Part shown: one piece after another, positions 1-11,900 of the stretch | Position numbering within the stretch: position 1 is the first letter of the stretch | How the letters are laid out: every line of letters starts with the position of its first letter | Translations under genes and position numbers: made by a program | The notes under the pieces: generated by a model | Told to the model about the DNA's origin: nothing | The model's database searches: none | Seen by the model: the letters and a program-made list of their open reading frames with translations, nothing else | NCBI GenBank assembly: GCA_022759145.1 | Contig: JAEMPV010000062.1 | Location: 1-58,199 of the forward strand | From: Caldisericum sp. | Lineage (GTDB): Bacteria > Caldisericota > Caldisericia > Caldisericales > Caldisericaceae | Direction: 5' to 3' | Length of the DNA: 58,199 bases

Positions 1-43
1 TCACATGCGGCTTAGACCTTTCAAATTTTTCTTTAGTTGCCAT
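1..43 (-). CDS. tuf: Elongation factor Tu, N-terminal fragment (cut by window edge)
   Basis: Only the first 14 codons are inside the window. They read MATKEKFERSKPHV, the usual N-terminus of bacterial EF-Tu, which delivers aminoacyl-tRNA to the ribosome. The ATG at 43-41 is preceded by a strong AGGAGG ribosome binding site at about 56-50 that overlaps the end of fusA. The position directly after rpsL-rpsG-fusA is the classical str operon order, which supports the call despite the short fragment. Confidence 0.9.
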   Translation of the reverse strand, partial: MATKEKFERSKPHV

Positions 44-53
44 GTTGTACCTC

Positions 54-2135
54 CTAAATTTCTCCTTTGGCTTTCTTTAAAATTTCTTCCTGAACAGCAG
101 CAGGGACTTTCTCATACTTATGGAATACCATCGAGAAAGAACCCCTACCCTGAGTAAGTGTTCTTAAAACAGTCGTATAACCAAACATGCTCTCAAGAGG
201 AATAAGTGCTTGCACAATAACAGTGTTTCCTCTTTCGATCATTCCCTTAACACTTCCACGTCTTGCATTAACGCTATTTATAACTTCACCCAAAAAAGTC
301 ATCGGCACTATTATCTCAACGCTCATAATTGGCTCAAGAAGATATGGAGAGGCTGAAGAGACAGCATCCTTGAAAGCCTTTGATGCTGCAATTTTAAATG
401 CAAGTTCAGAAGAGTCAACAGGGTGATATGAACCATCAACAAGTTCAACATAAACTCCATACACGGGGAATCCAAGCAATGGACCGTTCTCTGATGCAAT
501 CTTAACGCCTTCTTCAATTGCAGGAATGAAGTCTTTAGGTATAACACCACCCTTTGTCTTATCTTCAAAAACTACACCTTTGTCAGGGTCGATAGGTGAT
601 ACATGAAGGACAACATGTCCATACTGACCATGACCACCCGTCTGTCTTATATACTTACCTTCCGCTTTTGCAGAACCTGCTATTGCTTCTTTATAAGCAA
701 CCTGCGGCTTTCCAACACGAGCCTCAACATTGTATTCCCTGAATAATCTGTCAACTATAATTTCGAGATGCAGTTCTCCCATACCTGAAATTATAGTTTC
801 AGATGTATCCTCATCGTATTTTATCTTGAAGGTAGGGTCTTCAATTGCAAACTTAGCAAGAGCCTGAGATAGCTTTTCCTGATCAGCCCTTGTCTTTGGT
901 TCAATTGCAACTGAAACAACAGGCTCTGGGAATTTTATATCTTCAAGAACAAGCGGCATGTTAACATCGGAAATAGTATGCCCCGTTATTGCGTTCTTAA
1001 CTCCTACAATTGCACCTAAGTCTCCTGCTCTGAGGTAATCAACATCTTCTCTTTTGTTTGCGTGTAATCTCAGCAACCTTGCAACTCTCTGTTTTTCATT
1101 GGTTGTTGCGTTTAAAACATAACTACCTTTTTCGAGTGTCCCAGAATAAACTCGCACAAAACTGAGAATACCAGAATAAGGATCAGCCATAACTTTAAAA
1201 ACGAGAGCAGCAAGTGGTCCTGAAGGGTCTGGTTTAAGTTGGATAGTTTGCCCGTCTTTTGTAGTTGCAATAACATCTCCTCTATCAATAGGAGATGGAA
1301 GGTATTCGCAAATTCCATCAAGAAGCATTTGAATTCCTTTGTTTCTGAAGGATGAACCTACAAAAACAGGAAAAGCAACACCGCTAACGGTTGCACGTCT
1401 AATTGCCTGTTTAAGGATATCCTTTGGAATACTTCCTGTTTCAAGGTAAAGTTCAAGTGCATCTTCATCAACATCAGCAACACTTTCAAGCATCTTTTCT
1501 CTGTATTTTTCAAACTTGTCTTTATAGTTTTCTGGAATTTCCGTTTCTTTGAATTCTTCGCCTGTTTCTGAAGTATAAATGTATGCCTTTCCCTCTATAA
1601 GATCAATAACCCCAACAAACTCATCTTCTTCACCAAGTGGTATTTGAACTGGGATAATTTTTACATTAAGCCTTTCATCAATACTCTTAAGGGTATCTTC
1701 ATACGATGCACCAAGTCTATCCATTTTGTTAATGTAAATTATTCTGGGGACTTTGTGCATCGTTGCCTGTCTCCAGACCGCTTCAGATTGGGCTTCAACG
1801 CCCTCTACTGCAGAGAAAATAACTACGGCTCCGTCGAGCACTCTAAGTGACCTTTCAACTTCTGCCGTAAAGTCAACATGGCCGGGCGTATCAATAATGT
1901 TAATCTGGTGTCCCTTCCAGAAGCAAGTGGTAACAGCAGAAGTAATAGTAATACCCCTCTCCTTTTCCTGTACCATCCAGTCCATAACAGTATTCCCATC
2001 GTCAACATTGCCCATCTTGTATGTAGTCCCGGTATAATACAAAATCCTTTCGGTTGTTGTTGTTTTACCGGCGTCAATGTGGGCAATAATTCCGATGTTT
2101 CTAATTTTTTCAAGAGGGGTATCGATGTTACTCAT
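54..2135 (-). CDS. fusA: Elongation factor G
   Basis: This is the canonical translocase GTPase of the ribosome, 693 residues, the normal length. All G motifs are intact: the P-loop AHIDAGKT at 18-25, switch I RGITI at 60-64, DTPGH with the catalytic His at 82-86, and NKMD at 136-139. Domains III-V follow, including the GGHGQYGHV segment of domain IV. A TTG lies one codon upstream (2138) but the ATG at 2135 is better placed after the AGGTGA ribosome binding site. It is the third gene of the str operon, 10 bases after rpsG and 10 bases before tuf. A second, divergent EF-G-like gene lies at 6885-8909, and this copy is the one with the full catalytic set. Confidence 0.97.
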   Translation of the reverse strand: MSNIDTPLEKIRNIGIIAHIDAGKTTTTERILYYTGTTYKMGNVDDGNTVMDWMVQEKERGITITSAVTTCFWKGHQINIIDTPGHVDFTAEVERSLRVLDGAVVIFSAVEGVEAQSEAVWRQATMHKVPRIIYINKMDRLGASYEDTLKSIDERLNVKIIPVQIPLGEEDEFVGVIDLIEGKAYIYTSETGEEFKETEIPENYKDKFEKYREKMLESVADVDEDALELYLETGSIPKDILKQAIRRATVSGVAFPVFVGSSFRNKGIQMLLDGICEYLPSPIDRGDVIATTKDGQTIQLKPDPSGPLAALVFKVMADPYSGILSFVRVYSGTLEKGSYVLNATTNEKQRVARLLRLHANKREDVDYLRAGDLGAIVGVKNAITGHTISDVNMPLVLEDIKFPEPVVSVAIEPKTRADQEKLSQALAKFAIEDPTFKIKYDEDTSETIISGMGELHLEIIVDRLFREYNVEARVGKPQVAYKEAIAGSAKAEGKYIRQTGGHGQYGHVVLHVSPIDPDKGVVFEDKTKGGVIPKDFIPAIEEGVKIASENGPLLGFPVYGVYVELVDGSYHPVDSSELAFKIAASKAFKDAVSSASPYLLEPIMSVEIIVPMTFLGEVINSVNARRGSVKGMIERGNTVIVQALIPLESMFGYTTVLRTLTQGRGSFSMVFHKYEKVPAAVQEEILKKAKGEI

Positions 2136-2145
2136 CAACTTTCAC

Positions 2146-2616
2146 CTACCAACGTAAATGAGCATAAGACCTGTTAGCCTCTGCCATTTTGTGCAGATCT
2201 ATCTTTTTCTTATATGCTGCACCTGTTTCATTAGAAGCGTTAATGATCTCGTCTGCTAATTTTTCTTCCATTCTCTTTCCCTTAACACTTCTTGCTGCCT
2301 CAATAATCCACTTTATTGCAAGTTTTTGTCCTCTTTCTTTTTCAATTTCGATTGGAATCTGGTAAGTTGCACCACCAACTCTTCTTGGCTTAACCTCAAC
2401 AAGGGGTCTTACTTTCTCTAAAGCAAGTTCAAAAACTTCAAGAGGGTCTTTGCCTGTCTTTTCTTTTACAATGTCAAATGAAGCATAAACAATTTTCTCA
2501 GCAAGACTCTTCCTGCCGCCCTTCATAACATTGTTAATGAGTTTTGCGACCATTACATTATCGTAAACTGGGTCGCCTTCAATTTCTCTTTTTGGAGCTG
2601 GTCCTCTACGAGGCAT
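2146..2616 (-). CDS. rpsG: 30S ribosomal protein S7
   Basis: This is a 156-residue S7, the primary 16S rRNA-binding protein that organises the head of the small subunit, at the usual length. The N-terminus [16 protein letters not shown] and the segment [15 protein letters not shown] are typical. Its start codon overlaps the stop of rpsL by one base (TAATG), so translation is probably coupled to S12. It sits in the str operon between rpsL and fusA. In E. coli S7 represses its own operon. I did not identify a matching RNA site here. Confidence 0.97.
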   Translation of the reverse strand: MPRRGPAPKREIEGDPVYDNVMVAKLINNVMKGGRKSLAEKIVYASFDIVKEKTGKDPLEVFELALEKVRPLVEVKPRRVGGATYQIPIEIEKERGQKLAIKWIIEAARSVKGKRMEEKLADEIINASNETGAAYKKKIDLHKMAEANRSYAHLRW

Positions 2617-2999
2617 TACGCACCTCCCTTTTTGGGCTTCTTAGCACCGTACTTGGATCTTCCACGCATTCTTCCTTCAACACCCGCTGCATCAAGTGCG
2701 CCACGAATAATGTGGTATCTTACACCTGGAAGGTCTTTAACCCTTCCACCACGCACCAACACCATAGAGTGCTCTTGAAGATTGTGTCCAATTCCTGGAA
2801 TATAGGCAATAACTTCTTCACCATTTGTAAGCCTGACCTTTGCAATCTTACGCAAGGCCGAATTAGGCTTTTTAGGGGTCATTGTTCTTACTTGAATACA
2901 TACACCCCTTTTCTGTGGACACCCTTGTAAAGCCGGTGTCTTGCTTTTTTCCTTAGTCCTTTCTCTCGGACTTCTTACTAATTGGTTAAAAGTCGGCAT
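2616..2999 (-). CDS. rpsL: 30S ribosomal protein S12
   Basis: S12 sits in the decoding centre of the small subunit. The product is 127 residues. It carries [11 protein letters not shown] and [13 protein letters not shown], the two loops that touch the A site and in which streptomycin-resistance changes occur. Both key lysines are the wild-type residues, so streptomycin sensitivity is expected at this site. It is the first gene of the str operon. A GGAGGAT ribosome binding site precedes the ATG, and a consensus promoter lies about 40-65 bases upstream (3040-3067). rpoC ends just beyond that promoter at 3077. Confidence 0.97.
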   Translation of the reverse strand: MPTFNQLVRSPRERTKEKSKTPALQGCPQKRGVCIQVRTMTPKKPNSALRKIAKVRLTNGEEVIAYIPGIGHNLQEHSMVLVRGGRVKDLPGVRYHIIRGALDAAGVEGRMRGRSKYGAKKPKKGGA

Positions 3000-3039
3000 A
3001 ACAATATCCTCCTAATTAAATTCTTTCACACAGTTTAAA

Positions 3040-3067
3040 ATTATAGCAAAATTATTTTAATTGTCAA
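3040..3067 (-). promoter_or_regulatory. Promoter of the str operon
   Basis: On the minus strand a perfect -35 TTGACA (3067-3062) and a perfect -10 TATAAT (3045-3040) are separated by 16 bases, which predicts a start near 3033 and a leader of about 33 bases before rpsL. The site lies wholly in the 77-base gap between rpoC and rpsL. Ribosomal and elongation-factor genes can therefore be transcribed independently of rpoBC. Confidence 0.85.
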
Positions 3068-3076
3068 TAATACCAT

Positions 3077-6000
3077 TTATTCTTCAAAATCCATATTTGT
3101 GCCTGCTGGGATTTTCTTACCAACAATAATAGATTCCTTCATTCCACGAAGGAGATCTATCTTTCCCTTAATCGCAGCCTCTGCTAAAACTCTTGGTGTT
3201 TCCTGGAAGGATGCAGCAGACAAGAAGCTATCTGAAGAAAGTGCTGCTTTGGTAATGCCCTGTACTAACAGTTTAAATTTTGCAATTCTCTTTCCTTCAG
3301 CTTTCATTTTCCTATTTTCTCTCAAAACATCTTCTTTGTTAACAACTTCACCTTCGTAGAAGTTGGTATCTCCAGAGTCAACTATCTCAACCTTGTCAAA
3401 CATTCTCTTCAGGATAACTTCAATATGTTTTATGTTAATATCGACGCCTTGAGACTTATAGACCTTTTCAATTTCCTGGAGGAGATACCTTGCAGTAAAG
3501 TTCATACCTTTAATATCGAGAATTTCTCTTGGATCAAGTGGTCCATCACTTAAGATGTCACCAACCCTCACATAATCTCCGGTTTTTACATTGAGTTTCT
3601 TATCACGAGGCGCAGGAATCTTAATCTTTTCTCCCTTTTCTCCTGTTATTGTAATCAACTGCCTCAACTTATCAGAAGTTACTTCAACTTTTCCTTTCAT
3701 AGGAGAAACAATTGCCTTCCCTTTAGGAGCACGAGCAGAGAAAAGTTCTTCTACCCTTGGAAGACCCTGTGTAATATCCTGACTTGCAACACCACCAGTA
3801 TGGAAGGTTCTAAGGGTTAACTGAGTTCCTGGTTCACCAATCGACTCCGCTGCAACAACACCCACTGCCTCTCCAACTTTAACAATGTCTCTATTGGATA
3901 GATCTACGCCGTAGCATTTTGCACAAACACCATGTTCAACATTGCAAGTAATTGGAGATCTAACCTTTACTTTTCTTACACCGAGGCTCTCAATTAATTT
4001 TGCTTTCTCTTTTGTAATGAGTTCGTTCTTTCTAACAATAGGTTCAACGCTTTCATCAAAAACTTCAATTTCTTTTATCTTTGATTTTTCAAGAATTTCA
4101 AGCACACCTTCTGTTATTTTTCTGCCTTTCTCGACAACTAATTCGCCATTATCATATACGGATTCTGCAAGAACGTATCCAATTGCTTTCTTATTAGCCT
4201 TAACTTTCTTTGGGGTAGTAGGAGGATAAATGTTTTCGGCAGCATATCGTCCCCAAATTTGTTCGGCTAAGGTTATAACTGGCTTATCGTAGTTATCACC
4301 TTCGACAATTGGCTGAACATCAATACCATTAACAAAGTCTTCAATAAGGATAGACTTTATTCCAAGTTTGTCCAAAAGGCTTGCTTGTTCTGATGAAATT
4401 GTGTCACCTTTTCGTATAAAAGCCATATTGGTGTTCGGATCAACCACATCTTCGGCTGCAACTTTAAGTATCACTTTTGAAGAAAGAGGCTCAATCAATT
4501 CGTCGCCAACCATTGTTGCCTTGACACGTCTAACGGCACAATCATCTTCTTTTACAATAATACCATGCGCAACATCTACGAGCCTTCTCGTAAGATATCC
4601 AGAGTCAGCCGTCCTCAAAGCAGTGTCAGCCTGTCCTTTTCTTGCACCGTGGGTTGAAAGGAAGTATTCAAGAACAGTAAGACCTTCTCTTAAATTTGAA
4701 AGAATTGGGAATTCGATAATCTTACCTGTTGGACCTGCCATAAGTCCACGAATACCAGCCATCTGCGTAATCTGAGTAGGGCTTCCTCTTGCACCTGATA
4801 TAGCCATCATGTAAACTGGGTCAAAGTTATCGAAATTATTAAAAACAAGTTGCTGAATTCTCTCCGAAGCCTTTCTCCAGATTTCAACTACAGCCTGATA
4901 CCTCTGGTCTTCAGACAGTAAACCTTCTTCGTATTGCTGGTTAATATGCTCAACCTGCTTTTGTGCTTCTTTTATAACTTCGTCTCTTTCTTTAGGAATT
5001 TTTACATCATCCAAACCAATACTAATTCCACTATAAGTTGCAAATTTGAAACCAATATCCTTTAGGTTATCCAAGAGTATATCAGTTTTAACGAGACCAT
5101 ATCTATCGTAAAATTCGGATATGATTTTTTCTAACTGCTTTTTACCAACAACTTCGTTAATGAAAGGATAATCATCATCACCATCAAAAATACCTTCCCT
5201 CAATTTCATATTGAAGATTACTCTTCCAACAGTTGTTTCAAAGACTTCTCCTCTAAAACTAAATCTTATAGTTTCATGAAGTTTCAATAGACCCTTTTCG
5301 TATAGTAGTTCAACAAGATGAGGATCATCATAAATACGCTTGCTCTTTAACTCCTCACCCTTGGAAAGGGTTAGGTAGTAAACACCTATGACCATATCCT
5401 GGACAGGCGTATCGAGAGGACCACCATGCGCAGGAGATAGGATATTATGTGATGAAAGCATAAGCATTTTTGCTTCCATCTGCGATTGCAAAGATAATGG
5501 CAAGTGTATTGCCATCTGGTCACCATCGAAGTCAGCATTGAAAGGAGTACATACAAGTGGAGATATCTGGAGAGCCTTTCCCTCAATCAAAACGGGCTTA
5601 AATGCCTGAATACTCAATCTGTGGAGAGTAGGTGCACGGTTAAGAAGCACAACATAATTCTTTGATAAGTCTTCAACTGCTTTCCAAACCTCTGGTGTTG
5701 GGTTTTCAATGAGTTCTTTTGCCTTCTTCTTGTTGTATCCAAGTTTCGACAATTCATAAGTAACAAATGGCTTAAAAAGTTCAAGTGCCATCTCTTTAGG
5801 AACACCGCACTCATCAATCCTTAACTCAGGACCAACAACTATAACGGCTCTTCCTGAGTAATCAACTCTCTTTCCAAGAAGATTTTCCCTGAATCTACCT
5901 TCTTTTCCTTTGAGAATATCAGTTAGTGATCTAAGAGGCCTTTTATTTGCATTAACAACTGGATATGACTTTCTTCCATTATCAAAGAGGGCGTCAACTG

Positions 6001-6868
6001 CTTCCTGTAACATCCTCTTTTCGTTCTCAAGCATAATGTCAGGTGCGTTAACTTCGTAAAGTTTCTTTAGACGGTTATTTCTATTTATTACCCTTCTGTA
6101 CAGTTCATTGAGGTCGTCAGAAGCATATTTACCACCCTCAAGAGGCACTAAAGGTCTAAGATCTGGTGGTATAACTGGAACCACAGTTAGAACCATATCC
6201 TGAGGCTTTCTGTTATTATTTAGCAAGCCTTCAACAACGCTCAGGAGTCTAACTGCACTACTCTTTTCCTGTGTAGATCCATTCTTCAACTTGTTCAGTG
6301 CATCTTCTCTTAATTTATTTAAATCTACTTTTTCAAGAAGTTCCTTGATTGCCTCTCCACCCTTCTTTGCAACAAAATCAAGATTTTCTTCGAATCTATA
6401 CATATAGTATTCTTCCTCGGAGAGGACTTGTTTAAATCTCAACTTTGTCTTCTTTGGGTCGATTACAACATATGCCACAAAGTAAATAATTTTCTCTACA
6501 TCCTGCGACTTCATATCCAGCAGGAGAGCAATATAATTGATATTGTTCTTAAAATACCAGATATGTGCAACAGGAGTTGCAAGTTGTATGTGCCCGAAAC
6601 GCTCCCTTCTTACTGAGGATGGAAGAATTTCAACTCCGCAGCTTGGACACTTCAATCCTTCGTATTGCTTGCCTTTCAACTTTCCACAATGGCATTGGTA
6701 CGAGTGAACTGGTCCAAAAATTTTCTCACAGAACAAACCATCTGGCTCTGGTAAATAATTTCTATAACTGTAAGTATCACCTCTTTTTACTTCCCCATGT
6801 GACCAGGAAAGTATTTCTTCTTCTGAGGCTAACAAAATCTTTAATGCTTTTATATCCGCTTTATTCAA
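3077..6868 (-). CDS. rpoC: RNA polymerase beta' subunit
   Basis: This is the largest catalytic subunit of RNA polymerase, about 1263 residues. Near the N-terminus is the zinc site [19 protein letters not shown]. The active-site motif NADFDGDQM, whose three Asp hold the catalytic magnesium, is near residue 443. The second zinc site is split: one Cys near residue 776 (DDCAVRR) and [11 protein letters not shown] near 975. That spacing is far wider than the roughly 75 residues in E. coli, because about 120 extra residues carrying repeated beta-beta' modules are inserted between them. A GTG at 6877 lies inside the AGGGGGTG ribosome binding site (6882-6875), so the TTG at 6868, six bases after that site, is the likelier start. 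The next gene upstream is not rpoB but an EF-G-like GTPase, 16 bases away. Confidence 0.96.
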   Translation of the reverse strand: MNKADIKALKILLASEEEILSWSHGEVKRGDTYSYRNYLPEPDGLFCEKIFGPVHSYQCHCGKLKGKQYEGLKCPSCGVEILPSSVRRERFGHIQLATPVAHIWYFKNNINYIALLLDMKSQDVEKIIYFVAYVVIDPKKTKLRFKQVLSEEEYYMYRFEENLDFVAKKGGEAIKELLEKVDLNKLREDALNKLKNGSTQEKSSAVRLLSVVEGLLNNNRKPQDMVLTVVPVIPPDLRPLVPLEGGKYASDDLNELYRRVINRNNRLKKLYEVNAPDIMLENEKRMLQEAVDALFDNGRKSYPVVNANKRPLRSLTDILKGKEGRFRENLLGKRVDYSGRAVIVVGPELRIDECGVPKEMALELFKPFVTYELSKLGYNKKKAKELIENPTPEVWKAVEDLSKNYVVLLNRAPTLHRLSIQAFKPVLIEGKALQISPLVCTPFNADFDGDQMAIHLPLSLQSQMEAKMLMLSSHNILSPAHGGPLDTPVQDMVIGVYYLTLSKGEELKSKRIYDDPHLVELLYEKGLLKLHETIRFSFRGEVFETTVGRVIFNMKLREGIFDGDDDYPFINEVVGKKQLEKIISEFYDRYGLVKTDILLDNLKDIGFKFATYSGISIGLDDVKIPKERDEVIKEAQKQVEHINQQYEEGLLSEDQRYQAVVEIWRKASERIQQLVFNNFDNFDPVYMMAISGARGSPTQITQMAGIRGLMAGPTGKIIEFPILSNLREGLTVLEYFLSTHGARKGQADTALRTADSGYLTRRLVDVAHGIIVKEDDCAVRRVKATMVGDELIEPLSSKVILKVAAEDVVDPNTNMAFIRKGDTISSEQASLLDKLGIKSILIEDFVNGIDVQPIVEGDNYDKPVITLAEQIWGRYAAENIYPPTTPKKVKANKKAIGYVLAESVYDNGELVVEKGRKITEGVLEILEKSKIKEIEVFDESVEPIVRKNELITKEKAKLIESLGVRKVKVRSPITCNVEHGVCAKCYGVDLSNRDIVKVGEAVGVVAAESIGEPGTQLTLRTFHTGGVASQDITQGLPRVEELFSARAPKGKAIVSPMKGKVEVTSDKLRQLITITGEKGEKIKIPAPRDKKLNVKTGDYVRVGDILSDGPLDPREILDIKGMNFTARYLLQEIEKVYKSQGVDINIKHIEVILKRMFDKVEIVDSGDTNFYEGEVVNKEDVLRENRKMKAEGKRIAKFKLLVQGITKAALSSDSFLSAASFQETPRVLAEAAIKGKIDLLRGMKESIIVGKKIPAGTNMDFEE

Positions 6869-6884
6869 AAGGTCCACCCCCTAT

Positions 6885-8909
6885 TTACTCTTCGGATTCT
6901 TTCTTATTGTGTTCCGATTCTTGTATTATTTTTTCAGCAATCTTTGGAGGAACAGGTTCATAGTGAGAATGCTCCATCTTAAACTCACCCGTTCCTTGAG
7001 TTATCGAGTTGAGATCGTTTGCATAGTTCAACATTTCAGCGAGAGGAACATATGCTTCAATAATTTGCTTTCCATTTTCGCTTCTCATTCCAATAACTCT
7101 TCCTCTCTTTGCATTGAGGTCACCTATCACATCACCCATGTACTGTTCATCAACTATTACAACAACTTTCTCAATTGGTTCAAGGAGAATTGAATTTCCC
7201 TGTTCTAAAGCCTTTTTGAGAGCCATCGACCCTGCAATCTTAAATGCAAGTTCCGAAGAATCAACAGGGTGATAAGAACCATCTACAACTGCAACTCCAA
7301 TATCTGTAACTGGATACCCTGCAAGAATTCCTTCTTCCATTGCCTCTTTAACACCCTTTTCTACAGCAGGGATGTACTGCTTTGGTATAGCACCACCGAA
7401 AATTCTACTTTCAAAACTGTATTCCTTGCCTCTTTCGAGAGGTTCAACCTCTAAGAAGCAATGCCCGTACTGACCGTGTCCTCCTGTTTGTTTCTTGTAC
7501 TTTCCTTCTACTTTTACCTTTGTTGTAATAGTTTCACGATATGGAACCTTAGGAACGGTAAGTTCAATGTTAACACCATAACGTCCACTTAACTTTTCCA
7601 TAATTACCGATAGATGAGTCTCTCCAATACCAGAAATGAGTTGTTCTTTTGTTTCCAAATTTTTGGATATTTTTACTGTCGGGTCTTCTTCGGTTATCTT
7701 GGAAAGTCCGATACTCATTCTATCCTCGTCAGTTTTTGTTTTGGGCCTCATTGCCCTTGTGAGCATTGGCTCAGGAAATTCTATTTTCGGAAACTCTATT
7801 GGGTTGTCTTTATCGCAAAGGGTATCATTTGTTTGAGTCACTGTAAGCTTTGTAATAACGGCAATGTCTCCTGCTATCACCTCATCAACAGGTTCCTGGT
7901 TTGAACCAATCATAAAAACAATCTGTCCGGTCTTTTCAAGAGCACCTTTAGATGAGTTGTAAACAGTCGAGTTCGACTTTAATACACCTGAGTACACTTT
8001 AGTAAAAGATAGCTTTCCAACATATGGGTCAGAAAGAGTTTTAAATACAAATGCTGACAAAAATTCATCAACTGCAACTCTTCTTTTCTCTTCTTCTTTG
8101 GTATTGGGGTTGATACCAATAACTTCTCCTAATTCTTCAGGGCTCATCATCACATCAACTGCAAAATTGAGAAGTTCGTCTAAACCAACAAGACTTGTTG
8201 CAGAGCCAAAAAGAATAGGGAACAAATTTCCTTTTATGTATGCATTTTTTAAACCTTTGTTAACTTCTTCCTGAGTAAGTTCCTCTCCACCAAGATACTT
8301 CTCGAGGAGTGCATCATCGGACTCTGCTGCAATTTCCATTAGTTCATGCTTAAAATTATCAAGATTTTGATTTTCAAATACTGATGAGACTTTAGTAAAT
8401 TTTCCTCCTTCGAAAACAGGGTAGTTTAAAGGAATCGCCTTAGGGCCAAAAAAGTCTCTTACAACACTAAGGATATGTTCGACATCAACACCTTCGACAT
8501 CAATCTTATTTATGAAAATTGCACGAGGTTTGTTTTCTTTTTCAAGAAACTTCCAATACTTTTTAGTCTGAATTTCAATACCGCTTGTTGCGTTTACAAG
8601 CATCACGGCATTTTCAGCAGCTCTTATACCACTTAACACCTCGCCTACAAAATCAGCATATCCTGGTGTGTCAAGGAAATTAACTTTAACGCCGTTATGT
8701 TCAACAGGAACAATTGAAAGGCTTATACTGAATTTTCTATTCTTTTCTTCGGGTTGATAATCAGAGACGGTGTTTCCATCCTCAACCCTTCCCATTCTTG
8801 AGATTACCTTTTTCTTAAAAAGAATTGCTTCTAACAAAGTAGTTTTTCCTGCATTCCCATGCGAAACAAGAACTACATTTCTAATCTTGTTAGTTGCTTG
8901 AGCCTTCAT
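6885..8909 (-). CDS. EF-G-like translational GTPase (EF-G paralogue)
   Basis: This is a 674-residue five-domain EF-G homologue that differs at catalytic positions. The P-loop is SHGNAGKT (16-23), switch I reads RKFSI (58-62) in place of RGITI, and G3 is DTPGY (80-84), so the catalytic His of canonical EF-G is a Tyr. NKID at 134-137 is intact. These traits match the family often called EF-G2 or EF-G-like, of uncertain function. Members lacking the His have been reported to bind GTP with little hydrolysis, so a role other than ordinary translocation is likely. The gene starts with ATG after GGAGGAG and overlaps the 3' end of rpoB by 20 bases. rpoC follows 16 bases after its stop. Being sandwiched between rpoB and rpoC is very unusual and implies equimolar expression with RNA polymerase. 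Confidence 0.9.
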   Translation of the reverse strand: MKAQATNKIRNVVLVSHGNAGKTTLLEAILFKKKVISRMGRVEDGNTVSDYQPEEKNRKFSISLSIVPVEHNGVKVNFLDTPGYADFVGEVLSGIRAAENAVMLVNATSGIEIQTKKYWKFLEKENKPRAIFINKIDVEGVDVEHILSVVRDFFGPKAIPLNYPVFEGGKFTKVSSVFENQNLDNFKHELMEIAAESDDALLEKYLGGEELTQEEVNKGLKNAYIKGNLFPILFGSATSLVGLDELLNFAVDVMMSPEELGEVIGINPNTKEEEKRRVAVDEFLSAFVFKTLSDPYVGKLSFTKVYSGVLKSNSTVYNSSKGALEKTGQIVFMIGSNQEPVDEVIAGDIAVITKLTVTQTNDTLCDKDNPIEFPKIEFPEPMLTRAMRPKTKTDEDRMSIGLSKITEEDPTVKISKNLETKEQLISGIGETHLSVIMEKLSGRYGVNIELTVPKVPYRETITTKVKVEGKYKKQTGGHGQYGHCFLEVEPLERGKEYSFESRIFGGAIPKQYIPAVEKGVKEAMEEGILAGYPVTDIGVAVVDGSYHPVDSSELAFKIAGSMALKKALEQGNSILLEPIEKVVVIVDEQYMGDVIGDLNAKRGRVIGMRSENGKQIIEAYVPLAEMLNYANDLNSITQGTGEFKMEHSHYEPVPPKIAEKIIQESEHNKKESEE

Positions 8910-11900
8910 CTAACTCCTCCTTCACCATTTTTCCAAGATTTATTTTTGTTGTTATTTTAGGTAAGAAAGGTTCTTTGACCTTCTTTTCTTCTTTCTTCTC
9001 AGGCAGTACCTTCAAGTCTATAGCAAGACCTCTTAATGTTCTTTGCAAAACATTGAATGATTCAGGAATACCGGTTTCAAATATTGTTACGCCCTTTGAT
9101 ATTGCTTCATATGCACGTTTCCTTCCCTCAAGGTCGTCAGACTTAATAGTGAGCATTTCGTGTAGAAGATTTGCAGCACCATATGCTTCAAGAGCCCAAA
9201 CTTCCATCTCACCGAGTCTTTGGCCACCAAATTGTGCCTTACCTCCAACTGGCTGTTGTGTAATAAGCGTGTATTTGCCAACCGCTCTTGCGTGTATCTT
9301 ATCTTCTGCAAGGTGATTGAGTTTCAAGAAGTACGCTTCGCCAACAGTTACTTTATATTCAAAAGGTTTTCCTGTTCGTCCATCATACACAGTCATTTGT
9401 CCAGACTCATCAAGATTTGCCTTCTTTAGAAGAGACCTTACATCTTTTTCTGATGCGCCAATAAAGGAAGGTGTTACAACTCTCACATTCAGATTTCTTG
9501 CAGCAATTCCAAGATTTGCTTCTAATATCTGCCCTATATTCATTCTTGAAGGAACTCCAAGTGGACTTACGATAATATCAACGGTAGTTCCATCTTCAAG
9601 ATAAGGAAGGTCTTCTTCCGGGACAATTTTACTTACAACACCTTTATTTCCATGACGACCAGCGAGTTTATCACCAACGATTATTTTCCTCTTCTTTGCA
9701 ACAAATATCTTAATTACCTTCAGGGCATTCTTAGTGAGCTCGTAACCCTCTTCCCTTGAGAAAACCTGGACATCGATAACTACACCCCCTTCTCCAGGAG
9801 GGACTACAAAAGAACTATTCTTAAGATTACTGTTTCTGTTACTCCACAAACTTCTCCAAATTTTCGCTTCGTTAGATTCTTCTTCTTCTGGGAACGGGGT
9901 AACTTTTCCTACAAGAACATCTCCTGGTTTTACCTTTGAACCAACCTTTACGATACCTTTCTCGTCGAGGAAACGAAGGGCTTCTTTTCTTACATCCCTT
10001 ATATCAGGGGTAAGTTCTTCTGGACCTTGCTCAGTTTCATGAACTTCAACGGTATATTCCTTAATATGAACAGAAGTTAATCTATCTTCGCTTACTAATT
10101 TTCTGCTTATAACAATAGCATCCTGATAATTGTACCCATACCATGAAAGATATGCGATAAGAACATTAATGCCAAGAGCCATTTCCCCATTTTTCGTTGC
10201 ATAACCATCTGCAAGAGGCATACCCTTTTTAACAATATCGCCTTTCTTTACAATCGGCCTTTCGTTTCTGCAGGTGTCCTGATTTGTCCTTTCGAATTTT
10301 CTTAATCGATAAACAACTTCCTCTCTTACCCTGACTTTATTAACGCCTGCCTCTGCAAGTTTTCTTAACTTATCTAAGGTAATTAGCTCGCCTGCTTTTA
10401 TAATAACTTCGTCTTTTTCGTTTGTGTAATCCTTTGCAACAACCCTGTCAAGGAGGTCCTCGTTAATCTTGCCAAGATTGAATGTTTCGACTTCCTGTGG
10501 TGAATAAACAAGTAAGTCTGTAACACCCTTATCATAGAGTTCGTTTAGAAGTTCCTCTGTTATTTGAGGCTCGAATCTTAGAGTTCTCTTCGTATTTGTT
10601 AATGTCCCAAAGAGGCTTTTTCCAATTATATTTTTGCCCAACGCAGTTAACTCAAGCTTAAAGACAGGCTTTGTAACTATATTACCATCCTCTTCAACCT
10701 TGATTTCTTTAACACCGCTTTGCTCATAAAGCCTGTTCAACTTTGTATCCGATATTTTTTGCCCTTCTTCAATAAGAGGTTTACCTTTTTTACTTACAAT
10801 AGTTTCCTTTGCAACAAGACCAATAAGGTCATCGTTTCTCTCTTTATCAAAGCAATTTGTTATAGCAAACTTCTGGATTTTATCTGATTCTATAATAGAA
10901 ATTTGTTCAATACCGTGTGTTATAAGTTTATCGATAACCTGTGGAGTTATCTTTTCACCAACAAGTTTGTAATAATCTTCAATCTCAGGCTTTATATCTA
11001 AGAGCACTATCTCTTTCTGCTTTGCTCTATTGAGTAAACTTTGCTTAAGGTCTGATGCTTCTCTATAAACAGAAACATCAACTGATTTTGCATCATTAGG
11101 AACAATATGTATCTCGCTTCCATCAACATAAGAAACAATTCCGTCGTGTTGAGAGAGAGGAAGGTCGAGGTCATCTATTGCAATTTTCCCCTCGTAACCT
11201 GTAGAAACCCTTGGAAGTTCTGGATCTAAAAGCGGGACAGCCTGTCGCTGCATGTTGCAACCCATTAACGCCCTGTTTGCATCGTCGTGTTCAAGGAAAG
11301 GAATAAGAGACGCAGATGGGCTAATAACCTGTTGTGGAGAAACATCCATAAGTTGAACCGCATCTTTTGAAACAAGTTGAGGAAGAATTTCACCAGATTC
11401 AGTTCTCTTTCTTGCAATAACAAGTTCTGCAGTTATTCTTCCTTTGTCATCAACGGGGGTATTAGCCTGGGCAATAATATATTTTTCTTCTTCGTCTGCA
11501 GTTAGATAAACAATTTCGTCAGTAACAACACCATCTTTTACAATCCTATAAGGAGTTGTTATAAAACCATATTCATTAACGCTTGCAAACATCGTAGGAG
11601 AGTTAATAAGCCCTATGTTCTGACCTTCAGGAGTTTCAATAGGACAAATTCGACCATAGTGCGAGGAGTGAACATCTCTTACTTCGATACCTGCTCTTTT
11701 TCTGTGCAATCCTCCTGCACCAAGCGATGTAAGCCTTCTCTTGTGAGTTAACGAGGCAAGAGGGTTTGTTTCCTCCATAAACTGGGATAACTGGCTTACA
11801 CCAAAGAACTGTCTTAGCTGCCCTGTAATTGCCTTGTTGCTAAAGATGGAGGGAATTGTAATTTCCTCAGGCTTTTTGATTGCAATTGCCTCTTTAGCAC

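Noticed and set aside
6869-6877. GTG at 6877 as the rpoC start
   Set aside because: The codon is part of the AGGGGGTG ribosome binding site, so the TTG at 6868 with a six-base spacer is the better start, though not proven.
8894-9316. Plus-strand 140-codon frame antisense to the rpoB 3' end
   Set aside because: It is a shadow of the strongly conserved C-terminal part of RpoB, with no independent support.
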